This document shows, in pieces, positions 52,964-60,837 of a DNA stretch of 64,000 nucleotides (position 1 is the first letter of the stretch; each line of letters starts with the position of its first letter). The notes under the pieces were generated by a model. The model made no database searches. It was not told where the DNA came from and worked only from the letters and a program-made list of their open reading frames with translations. Origin of the DNA: Candidatus Melainabacteria bacterium (GTDB lineage: Bacteria; Cyanobacteriota; Vampirovibrionia; Obscuribacterales; Obscuribacteraceae). The translations under genes were made by a program, and so were the position numbers. Where the stretch lies: positions 434,001 through 498,000 of the forward strand of contig JAFKGK010000002.1 in NCBI GenBank assembly GCA_017307165.1, in the 5' to 3' direction.

Positions 52964-54424
52964 TCAAGCCATTAGGCATGCATTTTGCCTTAGTTTTTGC
53001 CAGCTGGCCTCATCCAAGGAGACAAAATCCTCGAGTTCGCCCCAGGTGGCAAAAGGACGCCCTCTCAAGATGAGTTGCGCCGAACCTGCATCTATGCCCA
53101 GAGCAAGCAATTGTTCGACAGGAGCTTGATTGACGTCGACTTTTTTGCCTGCTTGAGCCGAGACCGGCGGCTTGACCACCAGGCCGCGGTCGATTGCAGC
53201 ATCTATAGTCTTGGCGAGATTATTGGCGACAATATAAGAGGTGAAAGATTTGAGATCAGCAAAGGGACGGGAGGCAGTGATTTTTTGCGCAGCATCCTTG
53301 GTGAAGCCCAAAATATCGATCATGTCTCTGGTCGTGCAGCTATTGATCTCCACAGGTACAAAGGCCGCCACAGCGCCATTGCTTACAATGCTTTGCAGTT
53401 TGGCAAGCTTGATCACGCCTTTGTCGATCAATTCTTGCATGCTGTAATACTGCCTTTCGGCTATGAGTCGATCGACCTCTCCTTCGGTAAGATTGAGCTG
53501 GTGAGTGAGTTCGCGGCGACTGGCAGTATTGACATTGATATCGGCCTGCCAGGAGCTGGCCACCTCAGGCATCTTTGCACGTACCCTCTGCCTGATCATA
53601 TCGAGCCCCTTGTCCAACAGGACCTGGCAGCGAGCGATCTTTCGCGCCTGTGTCTCGCCCGGCAAGTCGAGAGCGACGGTCACCTCGCGCATAGTCAGCT
53701 CTTGACCGAGCTTGCTCTTGGGAGTCAGTCCCAGACCAAACATCAAATCGACTACCATGAGCGGTTCGCGCACCACGCCTGGTTCGCGCAGCATCGCCTC
53801 GAGTTCGCGTCTCAATTTGTTTAGCTCGGTCACTTGCTCGCGAGACAGCATCTGATTTTCGGGGATCTGCTCTCGATCGGCACTGGCGAGTGAGCGCGGA
53901 TCTTCCATGTCTGGATCGAGACTGAGATCTTGCAGCGTTTCTTTTTCCCACTGCCATTCCGATTTGACGTGATCGACCACTGCATTGTGCACGGTGCGCT
54001 GTATATATGCAGGCAACAAGACCTTAAAACCATCTTCGGTGCCACTAGCCAGGTGTTTTTTGAGGACGCCTTCCATTTTGACGGCAAGATCTTGAGACAT
54101 AGATAAAGTCTGATCTTTTTGCCAATCAGCCGCCATATGCCTCTGAATAAAAAATCGCTTGAGATTTTGATTGCTATTGAGCATGCGTGCTATCAGCGGC
54201 TGATAGTAATGATCGCGCAGCTGCTTGATATAAAACTGACCAGCCTTATCGTCCTTTTTGCCCAGCTGCACAGCAGCATTGATGAGGGCCTTGGCACCTA
54301 GACGCTCAAAGAGCTCATGGGCTTGTGGCTCGCGATTGAGGCTAGCCTTGACGCTATCCCTCACCGGCCGCCACTCGGGCATGATTTCGATTATTTCATC
54401 TATCTGTATCTGACTGGGCATCAC
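52964..54424 (-). CDS. Sigma-factor-like protein fused to three helix-hairpin-helix repeats
   Basis: 486 residues. About 55-165 is helical with LPAYIQRTVHNAVVDHVKSE, which resembles sigma-70 region 2 (the R-N-x-x-x-D-x-x-R pattern). About 225-285 has LTMREVTVALDLPGETQARKIA and CQVLLDKGLDMIRQRV, resembling region 4 (helix-turn-helix). Then three ComEA-like HhH units follow: DINVNTASRRELTHQLNLT (about 294), EINSCTTRDMIDILGFT (358) and KVDVNQAPVEQLLALGID (428), each ending in a short F/Y-x-x-x-x-E/D helix. HhH units bind DNA without sequence specificity or mediate dimerisation. A transcription regulator of its own locus is my inference. Its ATG overlaps the membrane-protein stop (54421-54424). 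Confidence 0.7.
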   Translation of the reverse strand: MMPSQIQIDEIIEIMPEWRPVRDSVKASLNREPQAHELFERLGAKALINAAVQLGKKDDKAGQFYIKQLRDHYYQPLIARMLNSNQNLKRFFIQRHMAADWQKDQTLSMSQDLAVKMEGVLKKHLASGTEDGFKVLLPAYIQRTVHNAVVDHVKSEWQWEKETLQDLSLDPDMEDPRSLASADREQIPENQMLSREQVTELNKLRRELEAMLREPGVVREPLMVVDLMFGLGLTPKSKLGQELTMREVTVALDLPGETQARKIARCQVLLDKGLDMIRQRVRAKMPEVASSWQADINVNTASRRELTHQLNLTEGEVDRLIAERQYYSMQELIDKGVIKLAKLQSIVSNGAVAAFVPVEINSCTTRDMIDILGFTKDAAQKITASRPFADLKSFTSYIVANNLAKTIDAAIDRGLVVKPPVSAQAGKKVDVNQAPVEQLLALGIDAGSAQLILRGRPFATWGELEDFVSLDEASWQKLRQNACLMA

Positions 54425-54870
54425 AAACTCAATTGGGGCGCTTTCTCCATGATCTGATTGGCCGCCATAAATATAACTGCAAATATAGATGCCATGCAGA
54501 GCCAGAGGAAAAAGCCCAAAATGTAGACAAGGACACGATCAGTGCGCGCTGTGATCTGGCTGATCTTTTGCCTGGCACCAATAGCGCTATCCAGATACCA
54601 CAGTACATATACAGTAAGCGCAGCAGCTAGACCGACCAGGCCAAAACCAATGGTTTCGGGATTGGTATAGACCTCTCTGATATTGGGTCTGCGAGAGGCC
54701 AAAATATAGGGGAAAATAAATGAAGCTGGGATCCACCAGTAGCTCGCCAGAGTATAGCGTGATGCCTGCCCTTGCGGAGCGGAGGCCGGAGCCGGCTCTA
54801 TGGCAGGCTCGGTTATGGGGATATTTTGGCTGGGCTCGTCCGTGTTGGCTTCTGTCATTTCTTGTATCAT
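54421..54870 (-). CDS. Small membrane protein heading the CHAT-locus operon
   Basis: 149 residues from the ATG at 54870; a second ATG lies four codons later. The frame is open to 55080 on this strand but that part overlaps the trypsin-like gene and is composed like a shadow. The N-terminal 40 residues are Glu/Pro-rich (PITEPAIEPAPASAPQGQ). Three membrane spans are visible: SYWWIPASFIFPYILA, GFGLVGLAAALTVYVLWYL and VLVYILGFFLWLCMASIFAVIFMAA. No family is known. It overlaps the sigma/HhH start by four bases, so both are translated together. Confidence 0.65.
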   Translation of the reverse strand: MIQEMTEANTDEPSQNIPITEPAIEPAPASAPQGQASRYTLASYWWIPASFIFPYILASRRPNIREVYTNPETIGFGLVGLAAALTVYVLWYLDSAIGARQKISQITARTDRVLVYILGFFLWLCMASIFAVIFMAANQIMEKAPQLSL

Positions 54871-54897
54871 TGTACAGGTATTGATTGGAGATTTGTC

Positions 54898-56190
54898 TTG
54901 GCCAAGAGCACAAAAGGCAAGGCCAGCACGCACGGAGCCATTACCCCATTTAGCCTCAAAGCGGATCAGTATGCTGGTTCGCTCGCGCACGTAATCAAGA
55001 TCGACGGAGAAGGCGGGCGGGAGCAAGTGCTCGGCCAAGCCTGGCTCGCGGCATACAACAAGCTCGCCACGGCCGGTCATGTCGTCGAGGCTTTCATCGC
55101 CAATCCATCACAAATAATTATCAGCTTTCCTAATTCGGGTAATAGATATCAGGTCAAGGAGATCAAGCTCCATCCCTCCTTTGTGAGACAGCCTGACCAA
55201 CTAGTCAAATTTGATACAGCAGTCATTTCAGTCGAGCTGCACGGCCAAGAATCAATGGCTCGACCGCTCCCTATAGTCTACGAAAAGGTCCTCAATGCGC
55301 AGGATTCTCTCTCAGCCATACGGTATCCCATACATCTGGGGCAATTTAGTTCGGCAGTCAATCCTCTGATACAGACTGGCTCTCTCTTAGGACCGCTGCG
55401 CAAGCATGACAATTTTCATCTCTTGCATGATCTTGGTCTCTCGCCCGGAGACTCCGGTGCGCCTGTCTTTGACGGAGAGTCTGTAGTAGCCATACACTGC
55501 GGCGACACTGCCACACTGCCGGGCCTCAATCTGCCAACGACCTCGATCCGCCTCGCTCTCTGGATCGATGCCCTACGAGATCTTGGTATAGACGCACCCA
55601 GCCAGACCCAGCTCGCAGAGCCTCAAAGCCTCTCTCCTCTGCCTTTCGCCCTGGCTCTGGCACTTACATGCCTGGCATCATTCGCTATTGTTTCTTTCAT
55701 CATGATCTCCCCGGTGGCGCAGAGCTATCAGATCCAAAAGCCTGGCATCAAGCCGGTCAAGATCACCCTCAATCATCCGCGCAAAGGCTTTAAGACTGGA
55801 CAGGTCGCTCAGTTTACGATCACTCCCGGCAGCGACTCTTATCTCTATTTATATTGGCAACTAGGTCTAAACGACTGGGGACGGGGTTTTCCGCCAGTTA
55901 AGGGGGCGGAGGTCAATAAGATCTCTGCTGGCAAATTTATCTCTATCGATCGGCTCTCTAATGACTTTATTAGAGTCGATCCAAACCCTCAAAAAATGCG
56001 TCTGATCGCGATTTCTACTGCCCTGCCACCTCTAGAATTGGCAGAGAGCAACTATCGCAGCAATAAAGACAGCAGCGTATTGGTGCCGCTCAATGGAGAA
56101 ATAGCTCAGGCCGAGGCGCTCAAGGAAAAATATCCGGATCAGGTGCTCGACATCCAGTTTGACGGCCCGGTAGCAGATCCGCGTCTATAA
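54898..56190 (+). CDS. Membrane-anchored trypsin-like serine protease with a DUF4384-like outer domain
   Basis: Start at a TTG (54898) with GGAG seven bases upstream; the longer frame from 54772 would run through the divergent gene. 430 residues with no signal peptide. The catalytic triad is complete: TAGHVV (His61), KFDTAV (Asp106) and SPGDSGAP (Ser186). One membrane span at about 248-271 (LPFALALALTCLASFAIVSFIM) separates the protease from a C-terminal domain (VKITLNHPRKGF, YLYLYWQL, RLIAIS) that resembles DUF4384. Topology predicts the protease inside and the DUF4384-like domain outside. It begins 27 bases from the divergent membrane-protein gene. A sensor protease is my inference. Confidence 0.8.
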   Translation: MAKSTKGKASTHGAITPFSLKADQYAGSLAHVIKIDGEGGREQVLGQAWLAAYNKLATAGHVVEAFIANPSQIIISFPNSGNRYQVKEIKLHPSFVRQPDQLVKFDTAVISVELHGQESMARPLPIVYEKVLNAQDSLSAIRYPIHLGQFSSAVNPLIQTGSLLGPLRKHDNFHLLHDLGLSPGDSGAPVFDGESVVAIHCGDTATLPGLNLPTTSIRLALWIDALRDLGIDAPSQTQLAEPQSLSPLPFALALALTCLASFAIVSFIMISPVAQSYQIQKPGIKPVKITLNHPRKGFKTGQVAQFTITPGSDSYLYLYWQLGLNDWGRGFPPVKGAEVNKISAGKFISIDRLSNDFIRVDPNPQKMRLIAISTALPPLELAESNYRSNKDSSVLVPLNGEIAQAEALKEKYPDQVLDIQFDGPVADPRL

Positions 56191-56273
56191 TTTAGGCAAA
56201 AAAATATTTGCCGTGGTCCCCCTAAAGATCGGCGGCGAGACGTAACGACATACACAAGTTTGAGGATCGACTC

Positions 56274-57275
56274 ATGAGACCTTTATACGCTACGACTCTA
56301 ACGGTGGCCATGTCATTTGCTCTCTCTACCATCAGCCTGGAGGCATATTGCCAGGCGTCCACGACTAAGCAAGAGACGGCTAAGAGCTCAGGTCCCACGG
56401 CGCAAGAAATGCAAAACAGCCAGGACAGAGGACTGTATCTAGGGCGCATTGGCGGCGCTCCTGCACCCAGTGCCAACTCTATCAAGGTGCAGCAAGCAAG
56501 TCCCGTTAAAGCAAGTCCTGTAAAAATCAGTCCTGCAAAAGCAAGTCCTGTAAAGATAAATCAGATAAAAATCTCGCCATTGAAAACCCAGGCCAAGCAT
56601 CGCGTGACGCCTATAATCACGCATCAAGCCGAAAACCATGCCAATAATGAAGAAGTCTTTTTTGAGGCATGGCTGAACAAACCAGGCAATAGACCATCGT
56701 ATAAAAATGGCGAAAAGATGGCAGTCACACTCAAAGCCGTCAAAGACTGCAGCATCACTATGTTTGATTATGATGGCAAAGGCAAATTAACCAGGATTTT
56801 TCCCAATCAATACCAACAGGATAACGCTCTCAAAGCAGGCCAGACTATCAACGTAGGCGGTCAAGAAAGTCCATTCGAGTATCAGTTGAGCAAAAAACCC
56901 GGCGAAAAGGTCATCCACGAGCGCATTTTTATATTCGCCACTCCAGCAACAATAGAACCACAACAACAAGATGCACCTTTTGCGGTCGCTATGAATACCA
57001 ACGGTGTCAATGAGGGGCCATTTCGCTCGATGCCGATGACCCTCGAGCAATATCGCAAATTAGTCAATCAATCCGCTATATATAACGCTCGCGAGGTCAA
57101 GATCGTAGCAAAAAATAGCGCAAACACAGGCTCCGATAGCGCATCAGAAGACATGCAGCAAGAGACTGCGCTGGTCTCTTATAAACCTGGCAAACAAACT
57201 GGTCACAATCCCATCTCAAAGACCAATGTGCAAAAAGCTCCCAATAAAATGGAGTTGGACTTTACCATCGAATAA
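56274..57275 (+). CDS. Exported DUF4384-domain protein with an S-P-V-K repeat linker
   Basis: 333 residues; signal peptide (MRPLYATTLTVAMSFALSTISL) ends about residue 28. Residues 75-104 are six copies of a five-residue motif, A-S-P-V-K-like (15-bp DNA units at 56496-56585), the last two degraded. Residues about 120-285 match DUF4384: VFFEAWLNKPG, YKNGEKMAVTLKAVKDCSITMFDYDGKGKLTRIFPNQ, then LKAGQTINVG and RIFIFATPA. This domain is common beside kinases and proteases in bacteria and probably senses ligands or proteins outside. It lies 83 bases after the trypsin-like gene on the same strand. Confidence 0.82.
   Translation: MRPLYATTLTVAMSFALSTISLEAYCQASTTKQETAKSSGPTAQEMQNSQDRGLYLGRIGGAPAPSANSIKVQQASPVKASPVKISPAKASPVKINQIKISPLKTQAKHRVTPIITHQAENHANNEEVFFEAWLNKPGNRPSYKNGEKMAVTLKAVKDCSITMFDYDGKGKLTRIFPNQYQQDNALKAGQTINVGGQESPFEYQLSKKPGEKVIHERIFIFATPATIEPQQQDAPFAVAMNTNGVNEGPFRSMPMTLEQYRKLVNQSAIYNAREVKIVAKNSANTGSDSASEDMQQETALVSYKPGKQTGHNPISKTNVQKAPNKMELDFTIE
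56496..56585 (+). repeat. 15-bp tandem repeat coding for S-P-V-K units
   Basis: Six in-frame 15-bp units, the first four close to GCAAGTCCTGTAAAA and the last two diverged. They code for the linker of the exported DUF4384 protein. Confidence 0.75.
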
Positions 57276-57300
57276 GTCATGCACAATGATATAAAACACA

Positions 57301-57330
57301 AAAAAAAGGAGAGGTGACTCTCCTTTTTTT
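57301..57330. terminator. Bidirectional intrinsic terminator
   Basis: A perfect GGAGAG-GTGA-CTCTCC core flanked by seven A and seven T serves both the DUF4384 gene (+) and the deaminase gene (-), which converge here. Confidence 0.92.
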
Positions 57331-57355
57331 GTGTGTATCTAGATAGAGCTGGACT

Positions 57356-58258
57356 CTAATATTTGCCTTTGCTGATGCGCTTATAGTGGTTAAAGGCATC
57401 GAGGCTGTTATCGAGTTCGCACTGATAGCAGTTGACGCCCATCTTTTTGCGATCGCTATAGTTTTGAGAAATCTCGGCATAGATCGGCTCATCGCTAAAA
57501 TTGACGCCTTGAGCGGCAGCATCATATACAGTGGCAGCAAAAAAGATATTGTCGATGCGTGCCCAGCGAGTGGCGCAATAGCACATAGGGCAGGGCTCGG
57601 CTGAGGTGTAGAGTTCGCAATGGCTATACTTGCAGGTCTGCGGCAATTTAAGGTTTGGATCATCCTTATCGATCTTGCCCAGGTTGATCACGTTGAGTTC
57701 TTTGCAGGCTTGACGGATAGCCGTGGTTTCACCATGAGCAGTTGGGTCTTTCCACATGACCACTGCATTGTGCGATACCCAGTAGCGGATGACTTTTTTG
57801 GTATCATCATCGATCTGCACGATGACAGTGCTAAAGGGTCCACCACCATTTTGTACGCTCTTGAGAGCTTCGGCACAGGCGAGTCTCATCCATTTATTGC
57901 CCTTGATCTCGACTCCAGCATACTTGAGACTGGGTTTGATATTGGCAGTCTGACATGGCACTTTTTTGGCGATATCGGCAGGCCAGTCGCTCTCATTGCA
58001 ATAGCCGCTCCAGGGTTGAATGTGCGACATAGAGTCTTTTTTTAGCAGAGTCAGATCGACCTCATAGGGTTCGCTCGACTCATAATGCGTGACCTGGGTA
58101 AAGGCAGGATCGTACTCCACACCAAAAAACTGCGGCTTAGCTGTCTCTGCAGCCACTGCAGGTGATGCGGTCAGCGCACTATCCATACTCAAGATAAGGC
58201 TGGCCAGCATCAAAAGATTTAATGCTCTTTTGACGATTGGCTCTCGTTTTCCAAACAT
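57356..58258 (-). CDS. Exported CDA-fold deaminase (guanine-deaminase-like)
   Basis: Start at the ATG at 58258 (MFGKREPI), GGAG upstream; the ATG at 58300 is less likely. A signal peptide ends AVA|AET. Residues about 105-270 have the cytidine/guanine deaminase fold: PTAHGETTAIRQA with zinc His175 and catalytic Glu177, where the usual H-A-E reads H-G-E, and AEPCPMCYCATRWA with Cys223 and Cys226. An N-terminal 80-residue region of its own precedes the fold. Deaminases of this type are normally cytoplasmic; the signal peptide predicts an extracytoplasmic one. The gene is 43 bases downstream of the BBE oxidase. Confidence 0.82.
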   Translation of the reverse strand: MFGKREPIVKRALNLLMLASLILSMDSALTASPAVAAETAKPQFFGVEYDPAFTQVTHYESSEPYEVDLTLLKKDSMSHIQPWSGYCNESDWPADIAKKVPCQTANIKPSLKYAGVEIKGNKWMRLACAEALKSVQNGGGPFSTVIVQIDDDTKKVIRYWVSHNAVVMWKDPTAHGETTAIRQACKELNVINLGKIDKDDPNLKLPQTCKYSHCELYTSAEPCPMCYCATRWARIDNIFFAATVYDAAAQGVNFSDEPIYAEISQNYSDRKKMGVNCYQCELDNSLDAFNHYKRISKGKY

Positions 58259-58300
58259 TGCTACTCCAATATGTGAGGGGGTAACCGGGCTTCCTTTCAA

Positions 58301-59833
58301 TTACGACAGGCCTTCGTGCCAATCGAAAAAGAGTCCTTGTGGATCGTGCTTTTTGCGCAGGACCGCCAATCTTTCAAAATTTTTGCCTTTATAGGCCTTT
58401 TTATTGTAGTCAGCATGGTCGATAGTATCGGTCTCGGAAACATAATGGCCGCAAATCTCAGGACTCATGAGCTGTATGCACTTTTCGTGCCAGGCGATGG
58501 AGCGGCTGTCATCCTTGGCCTCTTGCCACATGGTCCAGGGTCCACCATAAAAATTGCCTGTCATGCTAAAAGCAGCATCAGCAGGAGTTTTTAGTGGCAG
58601 ATCAGGACCAGTAAAAGCCGCAAACATCAGTACCGTCTGTGGTGACTCAAAATCTCTAAAATGATCTTTTACTGGGCCATAGAGCTTTTGCAAGTTGGAT
58701 TCTGAAAAAATAGCATCGACTTTGCAACGGAGATTTTCTGGCCACAAGGCCCCGGAGGCATCAAAGAGCTTTTCAAAATTGGTCTCAGCACAAAAATTGC
58801 GCTCAAGGGCATGATCCATCAGAGGACACTTGTCGACAAGGTCTAGATCTTTGAGAGCCTGCTCGCGGGTGTCGGTAAACGAGACGGCAGTCACCAATAC
58901 AATTTTGTCCTTGCTGCCATCGGCTGCACACTGCTCTTTGTATTTGTCCGGCGCTGTAATGGCAAAGATCGAAAACTCTACATTGGCAGGCAACTTGGGA
59001 GCTGTTTGGCTGACCCAATCAGACAGGGCGAGCAATTGCGAATAAGGGAAATAATAAGCGCTCGATCCAATGTATTTGGGCAGATCATAGAGCTTGAGGT
59101 GATAACGGAGCACCACGCAAAATGTGGCCGGGCCAGCACCACGGCAGGCCCAAAAGAAATCCTGGTTTTCGGTTGCTGAAGCCTTGATCAATTTGCCTTC
59201 GGCAGTGACCAAGTCGATGGCTTCGATGCTACCCACGCCCGGCCCCCACACGCCGTGATTCCAGGCCATGCCACCACTTAAGAGATAACCGCTCATTTTG
59301 ACTTGAGGACAATGCCCGGTAGGATAGCTCAAACCCAGAGCGTTGAGTGCTTTTTGCATTTCTCGATTGGAGACGATGGGCTCGACAATTGCTTTTTTAT
59401 TGTCTTTGTCTATCGACACCACTCGAGTCAATCTGCTCAAATCGATCAACATGCCGCCCTGCCTGACGGAAGGTTGGCACCAGTTGTGGCCACCACCACG
59501 CACAGCTACTTTTATCTTATTTGCTGACGCAAATTTGATGCAGGTGATCACATCATCATCACTCTCGACGACACAGACGATATCGGGCGACCTCTCTGGA
59601 TGCAATTTATTCCAGAGTTCACCATATACATAAGAGTCGAAGGTCTTGTCACCGCGTTTGACAACCGTCCCTTTAAAGCCCATTTTTTTGAGGGCTGCGC
59701 TCCTTTGCTCTGAAATCTCTACCAATCGCGCCCAGGCAAGAGGATCGAGCAAGCCCGAGGCCATCAGCCCCCCAGTTATAGTCAGTGACTTTTTTAGGAG
59801 TGATCGACGGCTTAGGCTCCTGTCGTTGGACAT
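58301..59833 (-). CDS. Tat-exported BBE-type FAD-linked oxidoreductase
   Basis: 510 residues. Tat signal SRRSLLKKSLTITGGLMASG at residues 8-27 (S-R-R-x-L-x-K). The FAD-binding PCMH domain follows: VCVVESDDDVITCIKFA, VAVRGGGHNWCQPSVRQGG and LIDLSRL, GHCPQVKMSGYLLSGGMAWNHGVWG, and C-terminal DHADYNKKAYKGKNFERLAVLRKKHDPQGLF, the BBE end motif. The family includes berberine-bridge enzymes, 6-hydroxynicotine and sugar oxidases, which use oxygen and give hydrogen peroxide. It may be bicovalently flavinylated (an active-site H and C are possible but not certain). It is 43 bases from the deaminase and after the SOD terminator. Confidence 0.85.
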   Translation of the reverse strand: MSNDRSLSRRSLLKKSLTITGGLMASGLLDPLAWARLVEISEQRSAALKKMGFKGTVVKRGDKTFDSYVYGELWNKLHPERSPDIVCVVESDDDVITCIKFASANKIKVAVRGGGHNWCQPSVRQGGMLIDLSRLTRVVSIDKDNKKAIVEPIVSNREMQKALNALGLSYPTGHCPQVKMSGYLLSGGMAWNHGVWGPGVGSIEAIDLVTAEGKLIKASATENQDFFWACRGAGPATFCVVLRYHLKLYDLPKYIGSSAYYFPYSQLLALSDWVSQTAPKLPANVEFSIFAITAPDKYKEQCAADGSKDKIVLVTAVSFTDTREQALKDLDLVDKCPLMDHALERNFCAETNFEKLFDASGALWPENLRCKVDAIFSESNLQKLYGPVKDHFRDFESPQTVLMFAAFTGPDLPLKTPADAAFSMTGNFYGGPWTMWQEAKDDSRSIAWHEKCIQLMSPEICGHYVSETDTIDHADYNKKAYKGKNFERLAVLRKKHDPQGLFFDWHEGLS

Positions 59834-59891
59834 CTAGACGCAACCTCGCAAAAGAAAAATAATTTACTGAGACGTCAGGCAAGTATAGAAC

Positions 59892-59932
59892 AAAAAGAGA
59901 ACCGAGCCATTATTTTGGTCGGTCCTCTTTTT
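59892..59932 (-). terminator. Intrinsic terminator of the superoxide dismutase gene
   Basis: AAAAAGAG-A-ACCGA pairs with TCGGT-C-CTCTTTTT. On the minus strand a T-run follows, 36 bases after the SOD stop. The symmetry also gives a T-run on the plus strand. Confidence 0.78.
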
Positions 59933-59967
59933 GCCCTGAGCATTTATCTAGACATTAATGTCCGATG

Positions 59968-60753
59968 TCAAACAGTTGTCATCTCACCGGATTCGCACTT
60001 GCGTGCCTTGGCGAGGCGTTTGGAGACTATGTCAAAGTCGAGATTGTTGTAAAAGGCATCGAGGTATTTGGCACGATCGATGCCGTAATCGACCATATAA
60101 GCATGTTCGTAGACATCGAGCACCAAAAGTGGTACCACATTTTGTGGCGACCACATATTATGCATGTCGAGGCCATAGACATCTATGTGTGCGCCTCTGA
60201 GGTTGTAGCCTACGACCACCCAGCCTCTCATGCTCTTGCCTGCAGCGATGAGAAAGTCTTTGAATTTGGCAGGAGAGCCAAAGCGTTCGTCTAGCAGACT
60301 CTTGAGGTCGCCTTGCGGATCGCCGCCCTTACCTCCGAGATTGCCAAAATAAAACTCGTGATAAACCATGCCATTGACTGCAAATGATTGCTCCATCAAG
60401 AGCTCTCTAAGCGGCGAGTAAGTCGCATTGGCTGAGGTGATGTCCACATCCTTGAGCTTGCCATAAATCTCATTGGACTTTCCAACATAACCCTTATAGA
60501 GCTTGAGATGCTGCTCTACCTGGCTGGCTGAAAGACCAGGCATGCCGGCCTTTGCCAGGGCGCTGAAGTCCTTGGCCTTGTAGATCTCTTTAACGGCCGG
60601 AGCATTGGCTGCCGGCTCTGCCGCACCAGCTCCACTATTGCTGGCGACAGCCAGTCCTGTAGCAGCGAGGGCACCCATCATCAAAACTTCGCGACGGCTG
60701 ACAGCACCGTCTTTGCTGATCTCAAAATTTCCTACAATTTCTTTCTTTTGCAC
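59968..60753 (-). CDS. Tat-exported Fe/Mn superoxide dismutase
   Basis: 261 residues. Tat signal SRREVLMMGALAATGLAVA at 19-37. The Fe/Mn SOD fold follows with ligands His82 (VEQHLKLYKGYV), His132 (VYHEFYFGNLGG), Asp213 and His217 (DVYEHAYM). Two conserved spots differ: DVWEH is DVYEH and the K-H-H run after the first ligand reads L-Y-K. The metal and activity are thus uncertain. SODs of this class are usually cytoplasmic or Sec-exported, so Tat export is notable. It has its own terminator and the BBE oxidase gene follows. Confidence 0.88.
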   Translation of the reverse strand: MQKKEIVGNFEISKDGAVSRREVLMMGALAATGLAVASNSGAGAAEPAANAPAVKEIYKAKDFSALAKAGMPGLSASQVEQHLKLYKGYVGKSNEIYGKLKDVDITSANATYSPLRELLMEQSFAVNGMVYHEFYFGNLGGKGGDPQGDLKSLLDERFGSPAKFKDFLIAAGKSMRGWVVVGYNLRGAHIDVYGLDMHNMWSPQNVVPLLVLDVYEHAYMVDYGIDRAKYLDAFYNNLDFDIVSKRLAKARKCESGEMTTV

Positions 60754-60837
60754 GGTTAAAACTCCTAACCTGGTTGCGCCGAAAATAGCGATCGAAATGA
60801 TAGTATTTGCGACTGTTCAAGCTTAACACAGAGGTAT

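Noticed and set aside
54772..55080. Overlap of the two divergent frames
   Set aside because: Both frames were open further upstream into one another; ribosome site, composition and signature positions favour the shorter starts at 54870 and 54898.
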